Below are positions 10,280-18,486 of a stretch of 64,000 nucleotides of DNA, piece by piece; position 1 is the first letter of the stretch; every line of letters starts with the position of its first letter. Source of the stretch: Mycetocola spongiae (GTDB lineage Bacteria; Actinomycetota; Actinomycetes; Actinomycetales; Microbacteriaceae); the NCBI RefSeq assembly GCF_020424085.1, contig NZ_CP080203.1:682001-746000 (forward strand), read 5' to 3'. The notes beneath the pieces are model-generated. The model did not search any database and was not told where the DNA came from. It saw only the letters and a program-made list of their open reading frames with translations. A program made the translations under genes and the position numbers.

Positions 10280-11406
10280 GGTCCCACCCGAATGCTGGTG
10301 CCCACGGGGAGGTCCTCCCGTGGTTCAATCGCGGCCCAGCCACCGCCCTGCGCGGTGATCCGGATCTCGATGCGGCGAGGGGACGGTGTAGCTTTTGCTC
10401 CCTCGGCCGGGGCAAGTTCCACGTAGCTTTTTCCGCCATCCTGGCGCACGGCCGTGAGCGGCACGGCCGGGGTCTCGGCGGTCACCGCGGCCGGGAGGAT
10501 CTGCACCGCCGCGTCCACCCCGAGCCCCAGCTGGGGTGGCAGGCTCAGTGTTATGTCGTATCCGCCGGCACCGCTGCTATCGGTGTTAAATTCGCCCACG
10601 GCGATGACGGAAGATTCCGCCGGTTCGCCGGTTCCCGCGGAGATCCGTACCGGGGTTCCCACCGGATAGCGGGCCAGCTGCCTTGCGGTGACGCGGGTGC
10701 TGATGATATCGGGGGACAGCCGCAGGCTCAGTACCTCGCTCTCGCCGGAGAGCACGGTACCAACCGGTGAGATTGACTTCAGGACTGCTCCCCCGGCGGG
10801 AATATGGATAAACTCCGACCATAAGATCACGGCCGCCCCCTCGGCCGTGACCGGTGCGGAATAGCCGGCCCGGACATAAATATGGCCTATCGCATCAAGC
10901 GTGGCGCGATCCGCTACGCCCGTGACCCGAACGCCGCGGGCCCCCAGATCTCGGAGGAGCAGCTGGAGCGCGCGCACATCGTTTCCGCGGTCCCCCTCCA
11001 GCACATCGCGGTAGAGCGGCACCTCGGGGGGAACGGTAATTCGGGGGCGACCGGAGATCTCCAGGGGAATGCTCCCGGGCGCGAGCGTATCCCCGGGGGC
11101 GACCCGCACACCGCTGATCACCGTAGGCCCGGAGCCCTCGGCTGGACCGGCGGTGAGCTTCAGAGAGAAGGACTGCCCGGCACTCACGGTGCCGGGCAGT
11201 CGCTCGTCCTCCCCCACGACCCGCGTCTCCACCTGCGCCAGGACGGGCACGGTATCGTCCGCGTTATGTAGCGCGCGATCCTCGGGGCTCACCATGATCG
11301 ATCCCAGCAGAAATGCCGCGATCAGCAAGAGAATAATGATGCCGAGGAACGCGGTGAGTCGCAGCGGATGGCGGATGCTCCGCAGGACTACGCCGTGCGC
11401 CGTCAC
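10276..11406 (-). CDS. Membrane-fusion-like (HlyD-type) adaptor with peptidoglycan-binding domain
   Basis: The 376-residue protein has a single N-terminal membrane anchor (about residues 17-37) and an extracytoplasmic body. A PG_binding_1-like segment lies at about 131-182, with the signature GDRGNDVRALQLLLRDLG. The flanking beta-rich regions resemble the lipoyl/barrel-sandwich halves of periplasmic adaptor proteins of the MacA/HlyD class. In a Gram-positive there is no outer membrane, so it may connect the ABC pump to the cell wall instead. Its stop overlaps the ABC transporter start (ATGA) and its start overlaps the upstream lipoprotein gene by four bases. Confidence 0.82.
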   Translation of the reverse strand: MTAHGVVLRSIRHPLRLTAFLGIIILLLIAAFLLGSIMVSPEDRALHNADDTVPVLAQVETRVVGEDERLPGTVSAGQSFSLKLTAGPAEGSGPTVISGVRVAPGDTLAPGSIPLEISGRPRITVPPEVPLYRDVLEGDRGNDVRALQLLLRDLGARGVRVTGVADRATLDAIGHIYVRAGYSAPVTAEGAAVILWSEFIHIPAGGAVLKSISPVGTVLSGESEVLSLRLSPDIISTRVTARQLARYPVGTPVRISAGTGEPAESSVIAVGEFNTDSSGAGGYDITLSLPPQLGLGVDAAVQILPAAVTAETPAVPLTAVRQDGGKSYVELAPAEGAKATPSPRRIEIRITAQGGGWAAIEPREDLPVGTSIRVGP

Positions 11407-12227
11407 CGCTGTTCCCCCTCCGCAATCAGCCGGTCCAGATCGGCCTCGATCCGTTGCCGCTCGCCGCGAGTGGCCTCCAACTCCTCGCGGTTCTCGCCGA
11501 GCAGCTCGGACTGTCGCACCGCCTCCAGGTCAAAAAGGCCCTGAATGGCGCCGGTTTCCACCGCGCAACGGGCGTCGATAACGGCATAGGCCCGCGCACG
11601 TTCGGGATCACTGCGCATCGAGGGATACCGGGCCCGACGGGAGGCTTCGTCGATGGGGATGTCCGCCTCGGTGAGGCAGTTTTCGATCCGCGCGAAGAAC
11701 GCGCTGCCCTCGCTGCTGGGGGCAACCGCCGCGGCGGCCTCCTCGGCGAGCCTGCGCGCGGGGTCGTTTCCGTGGATCAGGTTGGTGACGGCGGCGAACC
11801 GGGGTTCCGCTGCCTCCACACAGCGTTTGCTCGCCGCCTCGTGTTCGGGCGATGGCGAGAATCCCACGTCGGCAATATAGTTGGTCAACGGCCCCGGCTC
11901 GGGCCCATCCCTCTCGGCAAGCGGCAGGCTCCATACCCCAAACTCCCGGGCGTCGCGTGGCGCCGAGGCGCTCCAGTCCACCGAATCGGCCTGGGTCGAG
12001 AGCCCCTGCGCCGCGAGGCAGGCGTCCACATCCAGCGCCAGCGCATGCCGATATTTTGCCTGAAACGCGGGGAGGTCGGCCCGATAATCATCGAGTGGGA
12101 GCGCCGCGGACCCGCGTTCAAAATCGAGTATCGCGCTCGCGTGCGTGTCCTTCTCGCCGGGCAGGGCCGAGCACCCGGCGAGGGCGCAGGTGAAAACGGC
12201 CAGTAGCGCCAGTGCCCGCGGTCTCAT
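11403..12227 (-). CDS. Four-cysteine lipoprotein, paralogue B
   Basis: A 274-residue secreted lipoprotein of unknown function. The signal peptide ends in the lipobox LAGC with Cys19 as the lipidation site. The mature part has four further cysteines at 70, 136, 184 and 221. The C-terminal quarter contains CAVETGAIQGLFDLEA followed by a Glu/Arg-rich helix likely to be a coiled coil. It is clearly paralogous to the next gene upstream, which has the same cysteine spacing. Start and stop both overlap neighbours by four bases, placing it firmly in the exporter operon. It could be an accessory or immunity protein; no family name is recognised. Confidence 0.8.
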   Translation of the reverse strand: MRPRALALLAVFTCALAGCSALPGEKDTHASAILDFERGSAALPLDDYRADLPAFQAKYRHALALDVDACLAAQGLSTQADSVDWSASAPRDAREFGVWSLPLAERDGPEPGPLTNYIADVGFSPSPEHEAASKRCVEAAEPRFAAVTNLIHGNDPARRLAEEAAAAVAPSSEGSAFFARIENCLTEADIPIDEASRRARYPSMRSDPERARAYAVIDARCAVETGAIQGLFDLEAVRQSELLGENREELEATRGERQRIEADLDRLIAEGEQR

Positions 12228-13111
12228 CGCACCTTCCCCTCGCGAATCACGGAGTCGAGGGTGCGGGCGATCTGATCCATCCGGGTGCGGTGTTCCTCCA
12301 GCGCGGCCTCGTGATCACGCATGAGAGCCGATTGATAGCGCGCCTGCAGGTTAAATAGCTCCTGAATCGCCCCGGTGGACACAGCACATTCGGCCTCCGC
12401 GGTGGCCGCGGCGATCTGGGTTTCCGGTGGCTGCTGGAGATATTGTTCGGAGAGTTCAATCCGGTTTGGGTCGAGGATTACGCCCTTCTGCTCGATGCAC
12501 TCCGCGCGCCGCCCAAGGGCCTCCCTGCCTTCCGTGCTTTCCACGACAAATTGATGGGCATCGCGACCGATCTGAAAATCGATATTGGGCGCCTCCAAAT
12601 ATTCCAAAGAATCGATGAGCTGTTGTTTGGCGTCCTCCATGCAGCCGGGGAAATCCGCGTTATAGGGGACGCCCAAAGCAAGCGTATCCGTTGGTGGATG
12701 CCCGGTATTAGGGGGTAGTGCAAAACCAAATTCCGAGGCAATCGATACACTCCACTGACCAAACTCGCGGTTTTCGGACTCGGCAAATTCCGAGTTCCGA
12801 TCCGGGGACGGCGGGCTCAAAAACCCCTTCTGCTGCATGCAGGAATCGGTAAGGGCATCGATTGCCCGGTTAACGCGCGTCACATACGGAGCCGACTGCG
12901 TGCTGAGGCTAGCGAGCGGTAGCTCCACGGTGCCCGCGATAAAATCAAGGTGCGCAGTGACTCCCGCAAATTCGTCGATCGAGACCCGGGGAAGGCTCGA
13001 GGCGGCATCGTTTGGTTCTGGATCACCCGGGGAGCCAGCACAGGAAACCAGTACAACCCCCAGGGCAGTAACCATCGCGCCCGCGATTATCGACATGCAA
13101 ATTCTCTTCAT
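12224..13111 (-). CDS. Four-cysteine lipoprotein, paralogue A
   Basis: A 295-residue predicted lipoprotein from the ATG at 13111. The signal peptide MKRICMSIIAGAM is followed by the lipobox LVSC with Cys24 as the lipid anchor. Mature cysteines are at 91, 157, 205 and 242, giving intervals 66, 48 and 37, identical to paralogue B. The C-terminal segment CAVSTGAIQELFNLQA matches its paralogue closely, and a charged helix ends the protein. Longer upstream starts add a non-signal-like leader and are rejected. It lies 71 nt after the crystallin-like gene. Function is unknown. Confidence 0.8.
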   Translation of the reverse strand: MKRICMSIIAGAMVTALGVVLVSCAGSPGDPEPNDAASSLPRVSIDEFAGVTAHLDFIAGTVELPLASLSTQSAPYVTRVNRAIDALTDSCMQQKGFLSPPSPDRNSEFAESENREFGQWSVSIASEFGFALPPNTGHPPTDTLALGVPYNADFPGCMEDAKQQLIDSLEYLEAPNIDFQIGRDAHQFVVESTEGREALGRRAECIEQKGVILDPNRIELSEQYLQQPPETQIAAATAEAECAVSTGAIQELFNLQARYQSALMRDHEAALEEHRTRMDQIARTLDSVIREGKVR

Positions 13112-13182
13112 TCTTAACGTACTTTCACGGAGGGCCGGGCGGTGGGCGGCCACACCTTTCTCTCGGCCACCCACCGCAACCA

Positions 13183-13515
13183 TTAACGAAGGCTCGAGGT
13201 TTTATCGTTGACGTCGTAGCCGTATGTGCCGAGGTGATCGGTGCCGATATAGGACTCAACAGGGCGCCGGCCCCCGTAGTTTCGATCCTTAGAGAGAATC
13301 GTGGAACGCGCCGGAGAGGTCACCCTCGGTGAACTGCTCCGGTCGTTCGCATCGTCGCCCATGTATGGCGTGGGGCCTCGACCCTGGTCGCCACGGTATC
13401 CGCCGTAATAGGCGTGGTCGTAGAGATGGATCCCGGCGTGTGCGGGTGCCGCCACTACGATGGCGTCGCCGGTTAAAGCCACTACGGCGGCCACGGTGCT
13501 CATAGTTTTTCTCAT
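13183..13515 (-). CDS. Secreted beta/gamma-crystallin-like protein, 110 aa
   Basis: A small exported protein. Residues 1-27 form a signal peptide ending APAHA. The mature 83 residues contain two Greek-key-like repeats: LYDHAYYGG (31-39) followed by NDRSSS (57-62), and LSKDRNYGG (74-82) followed by NDKTSS (103-108). Both second parts fit the N/D-N/D-X-X-S/T-S calcium-clamp motif of microbial beta/gamma-crystallins. The same fold occurs in peptidase inhibitor family I36 proteins, so inhibitor, wall-binding or antimicrobial roles are possible. The ATG at 13515 has a GGAG site seven bases upstream. Gene order makes it the first gene of the exporter cassette and the likely client or partner of the MacB-type pump. 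There are no cysteines. Confidence 0.78.
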   Translation of the reverse strand: MRKTMSTVAAVVALTGDAIVVAAPAHAGIHLYDHAYYGGYRGDQGRGPTPYMGDDANDRSSSPRVTSPARSTILSKDRNYGGRRPVESYIGTDHLGTYGYDVNDKTSSLR

Positions 13516-13674
13516 GCTTTACTCCGTTCATCGACTGAAATTGTCATCTCCTGCCCACGAGATGCCATAAACGGGGTCCGAGACCACAACCCGAGGGTAA
13601 GGAGATACAAACAAACGCGCCTGAACACTCCCCTGAAATTGGGTTCAATGCGCTCAGAGGAAACACCCGAAAAC

Positions 13675-13710
13675 ACAAAACTGCCCCCGAGGATTTCTCC
13701 TCGGGGGCAG
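13675..13710 (-). terminator. rbpA terminator
   Basis: An inverted repeat at 13681-13710 with arms CTGCCCCCGAGGA and TCCTCGGGGGCAG lies 24 nt after the rbpA stop. On the minus strand it is followed by TTTTGTGTTTT. It separates rbpA from the crystallin/exporter cassette, whose promoter should lie between it and 13515. I see no clear -35/-10 pair there. Confidence 0.88.
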
Positions 13711-13733
13711 TGCGCAGCGGTCTCCCGCTCAAA

Positions 13734-14102
13734 TTATTTCTTGGCCGTGGCCGTTCCGCGACGCTCGCGCAGCTGCTGCAGGGCGTCCTCCAGCAGGCCG
13801 GCTGCCTCCTCCTCGGTGCGACGCTCCTTCACGTACGCGAGGTGGGTTTTATACGGCTCAAGCTTCGCCAGCTCCGGCGGGTTTTCCTTATCGCGACCGG
13901 CGGGCAGCCCACTTGCGGGGCTATCGATGGTCTCGGGGATTTCCTCATCGGGCAGATTTGCCGCGAAATAACGAACCGTCTGATTGCCCAGGGCATCCCA
14001 GTACGACACCGCCACGCGCTCGGCGTGATAGCCGTGATCCTGCTCGCCCATGGGACCCGCACCGACGCGGGATCCCCGAATTGCACTACCTCCGGCAGCC
14101 AT
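13734..14102 (-). CDS. rbpA: RNA polymerase-binding protein RbpA
   Basis: RbpA binds actinobacterial RNA polymerase and group I/II sigma factors and stabilises the open promoter complex. The 122-residue protein has the family N-terminus with GSRVGAGPMGE, the core YFAANLPDEEIPETID, and the C-terminal sigma-interaction helix containing YKTHLAYVKERR. The zinc-site cysteines of some family members are absent, as is usual in this branch. The ATG follows a GGAG ribosome site. It lies 12 nt after secG, so the two may be cotranscribed. Confidence 0.95.
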   Translation of the reverse strand: MAAGGSAIRGSRVGAGPMGEQDHGYHAERVAVSYWDALGNQTVRYFAANLPDEEIPETIDSPASGLPAGRDKENPPELAKLEPYKTHLAYVKERRTEEEAAGLLEDALQQLRERRGTATAKK

Positions 14103-14114
14103 ATTTACTCCTAC

Positions 14115-14366
14115 TTAGATGACGGACTGGAACTTGGTGATCAAGCCCAGCGCCACGATTGATGCAAACCACACGAGGCCAAGGATGACCGTGATGCGGT
14201 TAAGGTTGCGCTCGGCCACACCGGACGCGCCGAGGTTGGAGGAAACTCCACCACCGAACATGTCGGAGAGTCCGCCACCACGCCCCTTGTGCAGCAGGAT
14301 GAGGAATGTGAGCAGGAGGCTGGTAATGCCCAGCAACACCTGCAGGACGACCTGAAGAATCTCCAC
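14115..14366 (-). CDS. secG: Preprotein translocase subunit SecG
   Basis: SecG is the small accessory membrane subunit of the SecYEG protein-export channel. The 83-residue protein has two hydrophobic segments (about 4-24 and 58-78) separated by the glycine-rich cytoplasmic loop GRGGGLSDMFGGG, which is the family hallmark. It sits downstream of gap-pgk-tpiA, the usual actinobacterial order, but is separated from tpiA by about 200 nt containing a terminator, so it probably has its own promoter. Confidence 0.95.
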   Translation of the reverse strand: MEILQVVLQVLLGITSLLLTFLILLHKGRGGGLSDMFGGGVSSNLGASGVAERNLNRITVILGLVWFASIVALGLITKFQSVI

Positions 14367-14514
14367 GAAGGACCTTTCATGCGGCGGAACACGCGGTCGC
14401 GCGATCCGCTCAAGTATACCGTGACATCGGCGGGATTCCGACGCACATCTCTGGCTATTCTACCCGGTGCCGCGGGACACCCCGCGGACCACGCCGCGAA
14501 ATAGCACCACACCC

Positions 14515-14560
14515 GAAGAAAAGGTTCGTCATCCGTGGACACGGCCACGGATGACGAACC
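14515..14560 (-). terminator. tpiA terminator
   Basis: A 16-bp stem at 14523-14560 (GGTTCGTCATCCGTGG paired with CCACGGATGACGAACC) lies just after the tpiA stop. The minus strand continues CCTTTTCTTC after the stem. It would end the gap-pgk-tpiA transcript. The remaining bases up to secG (14367-14514) hold no gene that I can support. Confidence 0.85.
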
Positions 14561-14568
14561 GGAGTTTT

Positions 14569-15357
14569 TTAGAGACCGACGTGCTGCGGGAAACGGGCGA
14601 TGCCCGCGAACTCGTTCACGTCGAGGCTTGCGCCGCCCACGAGGGCGCCGTCCACATTGGGTTCGCGCATGAAGCCGGCGATATTGCTGGACTTCACCGA
14701 GCCACCGTAGAGGATGCGGGTGCGGTCGGCGATGGCATCGCCGAGCTTCTCGCGCAGCGTGCTCCGCAGCGCGGCGCAGACCTGCTCGGCCTGCTCGGGC
14801 GTGGCCGCCTGGCCGGAGCCGATGGCCCAGACGGGCTCATAGGCCACCACGATCTCGGAGTCCGCGGACACCTGGCCGAGGGCAACCTCAAGCTGTGCCA
14901 CGGGCACGGCGCTCGGGCCGTGCTTCTCGAGGTCCTCGGCGGTCTCGCCCACGCAGATCACGGGGACGAGCTTATGCTTCAGGGCCGCGGCGGTCTTGGC
15001 CGCCACCACCTCGTCGGTCTCGTTATGCAGCGTGCGTCGCTCGGAGTGCCCGATGATGACATACTGCGCGTCAAGCTTGGCCAGGAATGCGGCCGAGATC
15101 TCGCCGGTATAGGCACCGGACTCCTGAGCCGATACGTCCTGGGCGCCAAAGGCGACCTTCAGCTTATCGGCCGAGATCAGCGTCTGTACGCTGCGCAGAT
15201 CGGTGAACGGGGGGAATACGGCGACCTCCACGGCGGCGTAATCGTGCTTGGCATCGTCCAGCGCCCAGGCGAGCTTCTGTACAAACGCGATGGCCTGGAG
15301 GTGATCCAGGTTCATCTTCCAGTTACCGGCAATAAGCGCGGTGCGAGTGTTTACCAT
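14569..15357 (-). CDS. tpiA: Triosephosphate isomerase
   Basis: The enzyme interconverts dihydroxyacetone phosphate and glyceraldehyde 3-phosphate. The 262-residue protein has GNWKMN at the N-terminus, the catalytic His in the IIGHSERR segment and the catalytic Glu in AYEPVWAIGSG, and the phosphate-binding YGGSVKSSN near the end. It overlaps the pgk stop by seven bases, so translation is probably coupled. Third gene of gap-pgk-tpiA. Confidence 0.97.
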   Translation of the reverse strand: MVNTRTALIAGNWKMNLDHLQAIAFVQKLAWALDDAKHDYAAVEVAVFPPFTDLRSVQTLISADKLKVAFGAQDVSAQESGAYTGEISAAFLAKLDAQYVIIGHSERRTLHNETDEVVAAKTAAALKHKLVPVICVGETAEDLEKHGPSAVPVAQLEVALGQVSADSEIVVAYEPVWAIGSGQAATPEQAEQVCAALRSTLREKLGDAIADRTRILYGGSVKSSNIAGFMREPNVDGALVGGASLDVNEFAGIARFPQHVGL

Positions 15358-16562
15358 CCCAAAACCTCCAGGCCCGGCAGGCGCTTTCCCTCGAGGAATT
15401 CGAGGCTCGCGCCACCACCGGTAGAAATGTGTCCGAACTGATCGTCGCTAAAGCCTAGCGCGCGCACGGCGGCGGCGGAGTCTCCCCCGCCCACCACGCT
15501 CAGGCCGTCAACCTCGGTGAGAGACTGGGCCACGGCACGCGTGCCGCCGGCGAAGGCATCAAATTCGAAGACGCCCATCGGGCCGTTCCAGAATACGGTC
15601 TTGGAGGACGCGATGATGCGGGCAAAATTGGCGGCGGTATCGGGACCGATATCCAGGCCCAGGCCCGAGGCGCCAAACGTGGCGTCCTCGATGGATTCCA
15701 CGGGGCGCACCTCGTGTGCGGCATCGGGCGCAAAGGCCGCGGCCACCACCACATCGGTGGGCAGGACGATATCCACGCCCAGGCGCGTGGCCTCGGCCAG
15801 ATAACCGCGCACGGTCTCGATCTGGTCGGCCTCCAGCAGGCTCGCGCCCACCTTATAGCCCTGGGCGGCGAGGAAGGTAAAGAGCATTCCGCCGCCGATC
15901 AGCAGGCGATCCACCTTGGGCAGCAGGTGCCCAATCACGCCGAGCTTATCGGAGACCTTCGAGCCACCCAGAACCACCGCATAGGGGCGCTCGGGGGTCT
16001 CGGTCAGGCGGTCGAGGACCGTGAGTTCCGCGGCAATCAGCAGGCCCGCGGCGCTCGGGAGCAATTCGGCGAGCTCATAAACGCTCGCCTGCTTGCGGTG
16101 AACAACGCCAAAACCATCGGAGACAAGGGCGTCTCCCAGGCCGGCGAGTTCGCCCGCGAAGCCACGACGCTCGGACTCTTCCTTGGCGGTCTCCCCCGCG
16201 TTGAAGCGGAGGTTTTCCAGCAGTGCCACGGATCCATCGGTGAGCTGATCCACAACCTCATGGGCGCTATCACCCACGGTATCGGTGGCGAAGTCCACCT
16301 CGCGCCCCAGCAGTTCGGCAAGCCGAACGGCCACGGGGGCGAGGGAGTACTGGGCCTCCGGGGCGCCCTTGGGGCGGCCCAGGTGGGAGATCAGGATCAC
16401 GCGCGCACCCTGCGAGAGGAGCGCGTTGATGGTGGGCAGTGAGGCGCGGATGCGGCCATCGTCGGTGATCTCGCCGTCCTTTAGGGGGACGTTAAGATCG
16501 GCGCGGACGATGACACGCTTTCCAGCGAGATCACCCAGGGTGTCAAGAGTACGGAGCGTCAT
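15351..16562 (-). CDS. pgk: Phosphoglycerate kinase
   Basis: The kinase makes ATP from 1,3-bisphosphoglycerate. From the ATG at 16562 the protein has 403 residues, the usual length, starting MTLRTLDTLGDLAGKRVIV. Family motifs are RADLNVPL, SHLGRPKG, GGSKVSDKL and VVGGGDSAAAV. The longer frame to 16646 runs into the gap gene and is not the start. An AAGGAAG ribosome site lies upstream. It follows gap by 26 nt. Confidence 0.97.
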   Translation of the reverse strand: MTLRTLDTLGDLAGKRVIVRADLNVPLKDGEITDDGRIRASLPTINALLSQGARVILISHLGRPKGAPEAQYSLAPVAVRLAELLGREVDFATDTVGDSAHEVVDQLTDGSVALLENLRFNAGETAKEESERRGFAGELAGLGDALVSDGFGVVHRKQASVYELAELLPSAAGLLIAAELTVLDRLTETPERPYAVVLGGSKVSDKLGVIGHLLPKVDRLLIGGGMLFTFLAAQGYKVGASLLEADQIETVRGYLAEATRLGVDIVLPTDVVVAAAFAPDAAHEVRPVESIEDATFGASGLGLDIGPDTAANFARIIASSKTVFWNGPMGVFEFDAFAGGTRAVAQSLTEVDGLSVVGGGDSAAAVRALGFSDDQFGHISTGGGASLEFLEGKRLPGLEVLGW

Positions 16563-16588
16563 GGCTTCGCGAGCTTCCTTCAGTTTGG

Positions 16589-17632
<1,044 letters not shown>

Positions 17633-17665
17633 TCATTTTTTGTGTGTAAAGCCGTTGCGCAAAAA

Positions 17666-17702
17666 CGGGAAAAGTCCCGGACAGCAGGAGCTGTCCGGGA
17701 CT
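17666..17702 (-). terminator. sodA terminator
   Basis: Arms AGTCCCGGACAG and CTGTCCGGGACT at 17673-17684 and 17691-17702 form a 12-bp stem just after the sodA stop. The minus strand continues TTTCCCGTTTTTGCG. It lies upstream of gap and separates the two transcription units. Confidence 0.85.
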
Positions 17703-17712
17703 TCTCTGTCAC

Positions 17713-18339
17713 TTACGAGAGTACCAGGAGGCCATTCGCGTTAGACCGTGCGTTCTCGAAACGCTTCTGCACGTTTTCCCAGTCCACGATGTTCCAGAAG
17801 GCCTTCACGTAGTCGGCGCGCACGTTCTGGTAGTCCAGGTAATACGCGTGCTCCCACACGTCAAGCATCAGCACGGGAATGATGCCGGCGGGGAAGTTTG
17901 ACTGCTGGTCAAAGAACTGCTGGACGATGAGCTGCTGGCCCACGGCGTCCCAGGCCAGAACCGACCATCCCGAGCCCTGCACGCCGAGTGCGGCGGCGGT
18001 GAAGTGGGCCTGGAACTTCTCGAATGAACCGAAGAAGTTATCAATCGCGGCGGCGAGCTCACCGGTGGGCTTATCCCCACCCTCGGCCGACATATTGGTC
18101 CAGAAGATCGAGTGGTTGATGTGGCCACCGAGGTTAAACGCGAGGTCCTTCTGAAGCTTATTCACGTTGGCGAGGTTTCCGGCGTCGCGGGCCTCGGCAA
18201 GCTGCTCGAGGGCCGTATTGGCTCCCGTCACATATGCCTGGTGGTGCTTGGAGTGGTGCAGCTCCATGATCCGACCGCTGATCGCGGGCTCCAGTGCTCC
18301 GTAGTCGTAACCCAGGTCCGGAAGGGTGTAAATAGCCAT
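17713..18339 (-). CDS. sodA: Superoxide dismutase (Fe/Mn type)
   Basis: The enzyme converts superoxide to hydrogen peroxide and oxygen. The 208-residue protein has metal ligands in MELHHSKHHQ and in DVWEHAYYLDY, and the helix NHSIFWTNM. Motifs do not separate iron from manganese use with confidence; manganese is more usual in this group. No signal peptide is seen, so it is cytoplasmic or leaves by a non-classical route. The ATG has a strong AGAGGAG ribosome site. It is monocistronic, with its own terminator and an upstream inverted repeat. Confidence 0.96.
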   Translation of the reverse strand: MAIYTLPDLGYDYGALEPAISGRIMELHHSKHHQAYVTGANTALEQLAEARDAGNLANVNKLQKDLAFNLGGHINHSIFWTNMSAEGGDKPTGELAAAIDNFFGSFEKFQAHFTAAALGVQGSGWSVLAWDAVGQQLIVQQFFDQQSNFPAGIIPVLMLDVWEHAYYLDYQNVRADYVKAFWNIVDWENVQKRFENARSNANGLLVLS

Positions 18340-18367
18340 TAAACCGTTCTCCTCTTTTTCCTCTTCA

Positions 18368-18422
18368 CCGCGAATATTCTTCGCGGGACACTGTTGAGTG
18401 ATGTACTCAGCCTACTTTAGGC
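18368..18422 (-). promoter_or_regulatory. sodA upstream region with operator-like repeat and 5'-UTR hairpin
   Basis: Two inverted repeats lie upstream of the sodA start. GCCTA-N3-TAGGC at 18410-18422 is an operator-like palindrome 71-83 nt upstream. CCGCGAA-N5-TTCGCGG at 18368-18386 can form a hairpin 29-47 nt upstream, probably in the leader. The binding protein is unknown; a metal-responsive regulator is a guess from the gene type. Confidence 0.4.
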
Positions 18423-18433
18423 AACATGCAGAA

Positions 18434-18480
18434 TGCCGGGAATATTCCGTCCGCTATGTGCGAACGAAATATTCCCGGCA
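18434..18480 (-). terminator. whiA terminator-like hairpin
   Basis: Thirteen-base arms TGCCGGGAATATT and AATATTCCCGGCA flank a 21-base loop, just after the whiA stop at 18487. There is no clear T-run on the minus strand, so termination is plausible but unproven. It could also shield sodA from read-through. Confidence 0.6.
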
Positions 18481-18486
18481 GATGTT

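Noticed and set aside
13512-13547. 11-residue leader peptide overlapping the crystallin-like gene start (ATGA)
   Set aside because: Its only ribosome-like site touches its ATG with no spacing, so translation is unlikely. The crystallin gene has its own GGAG site.
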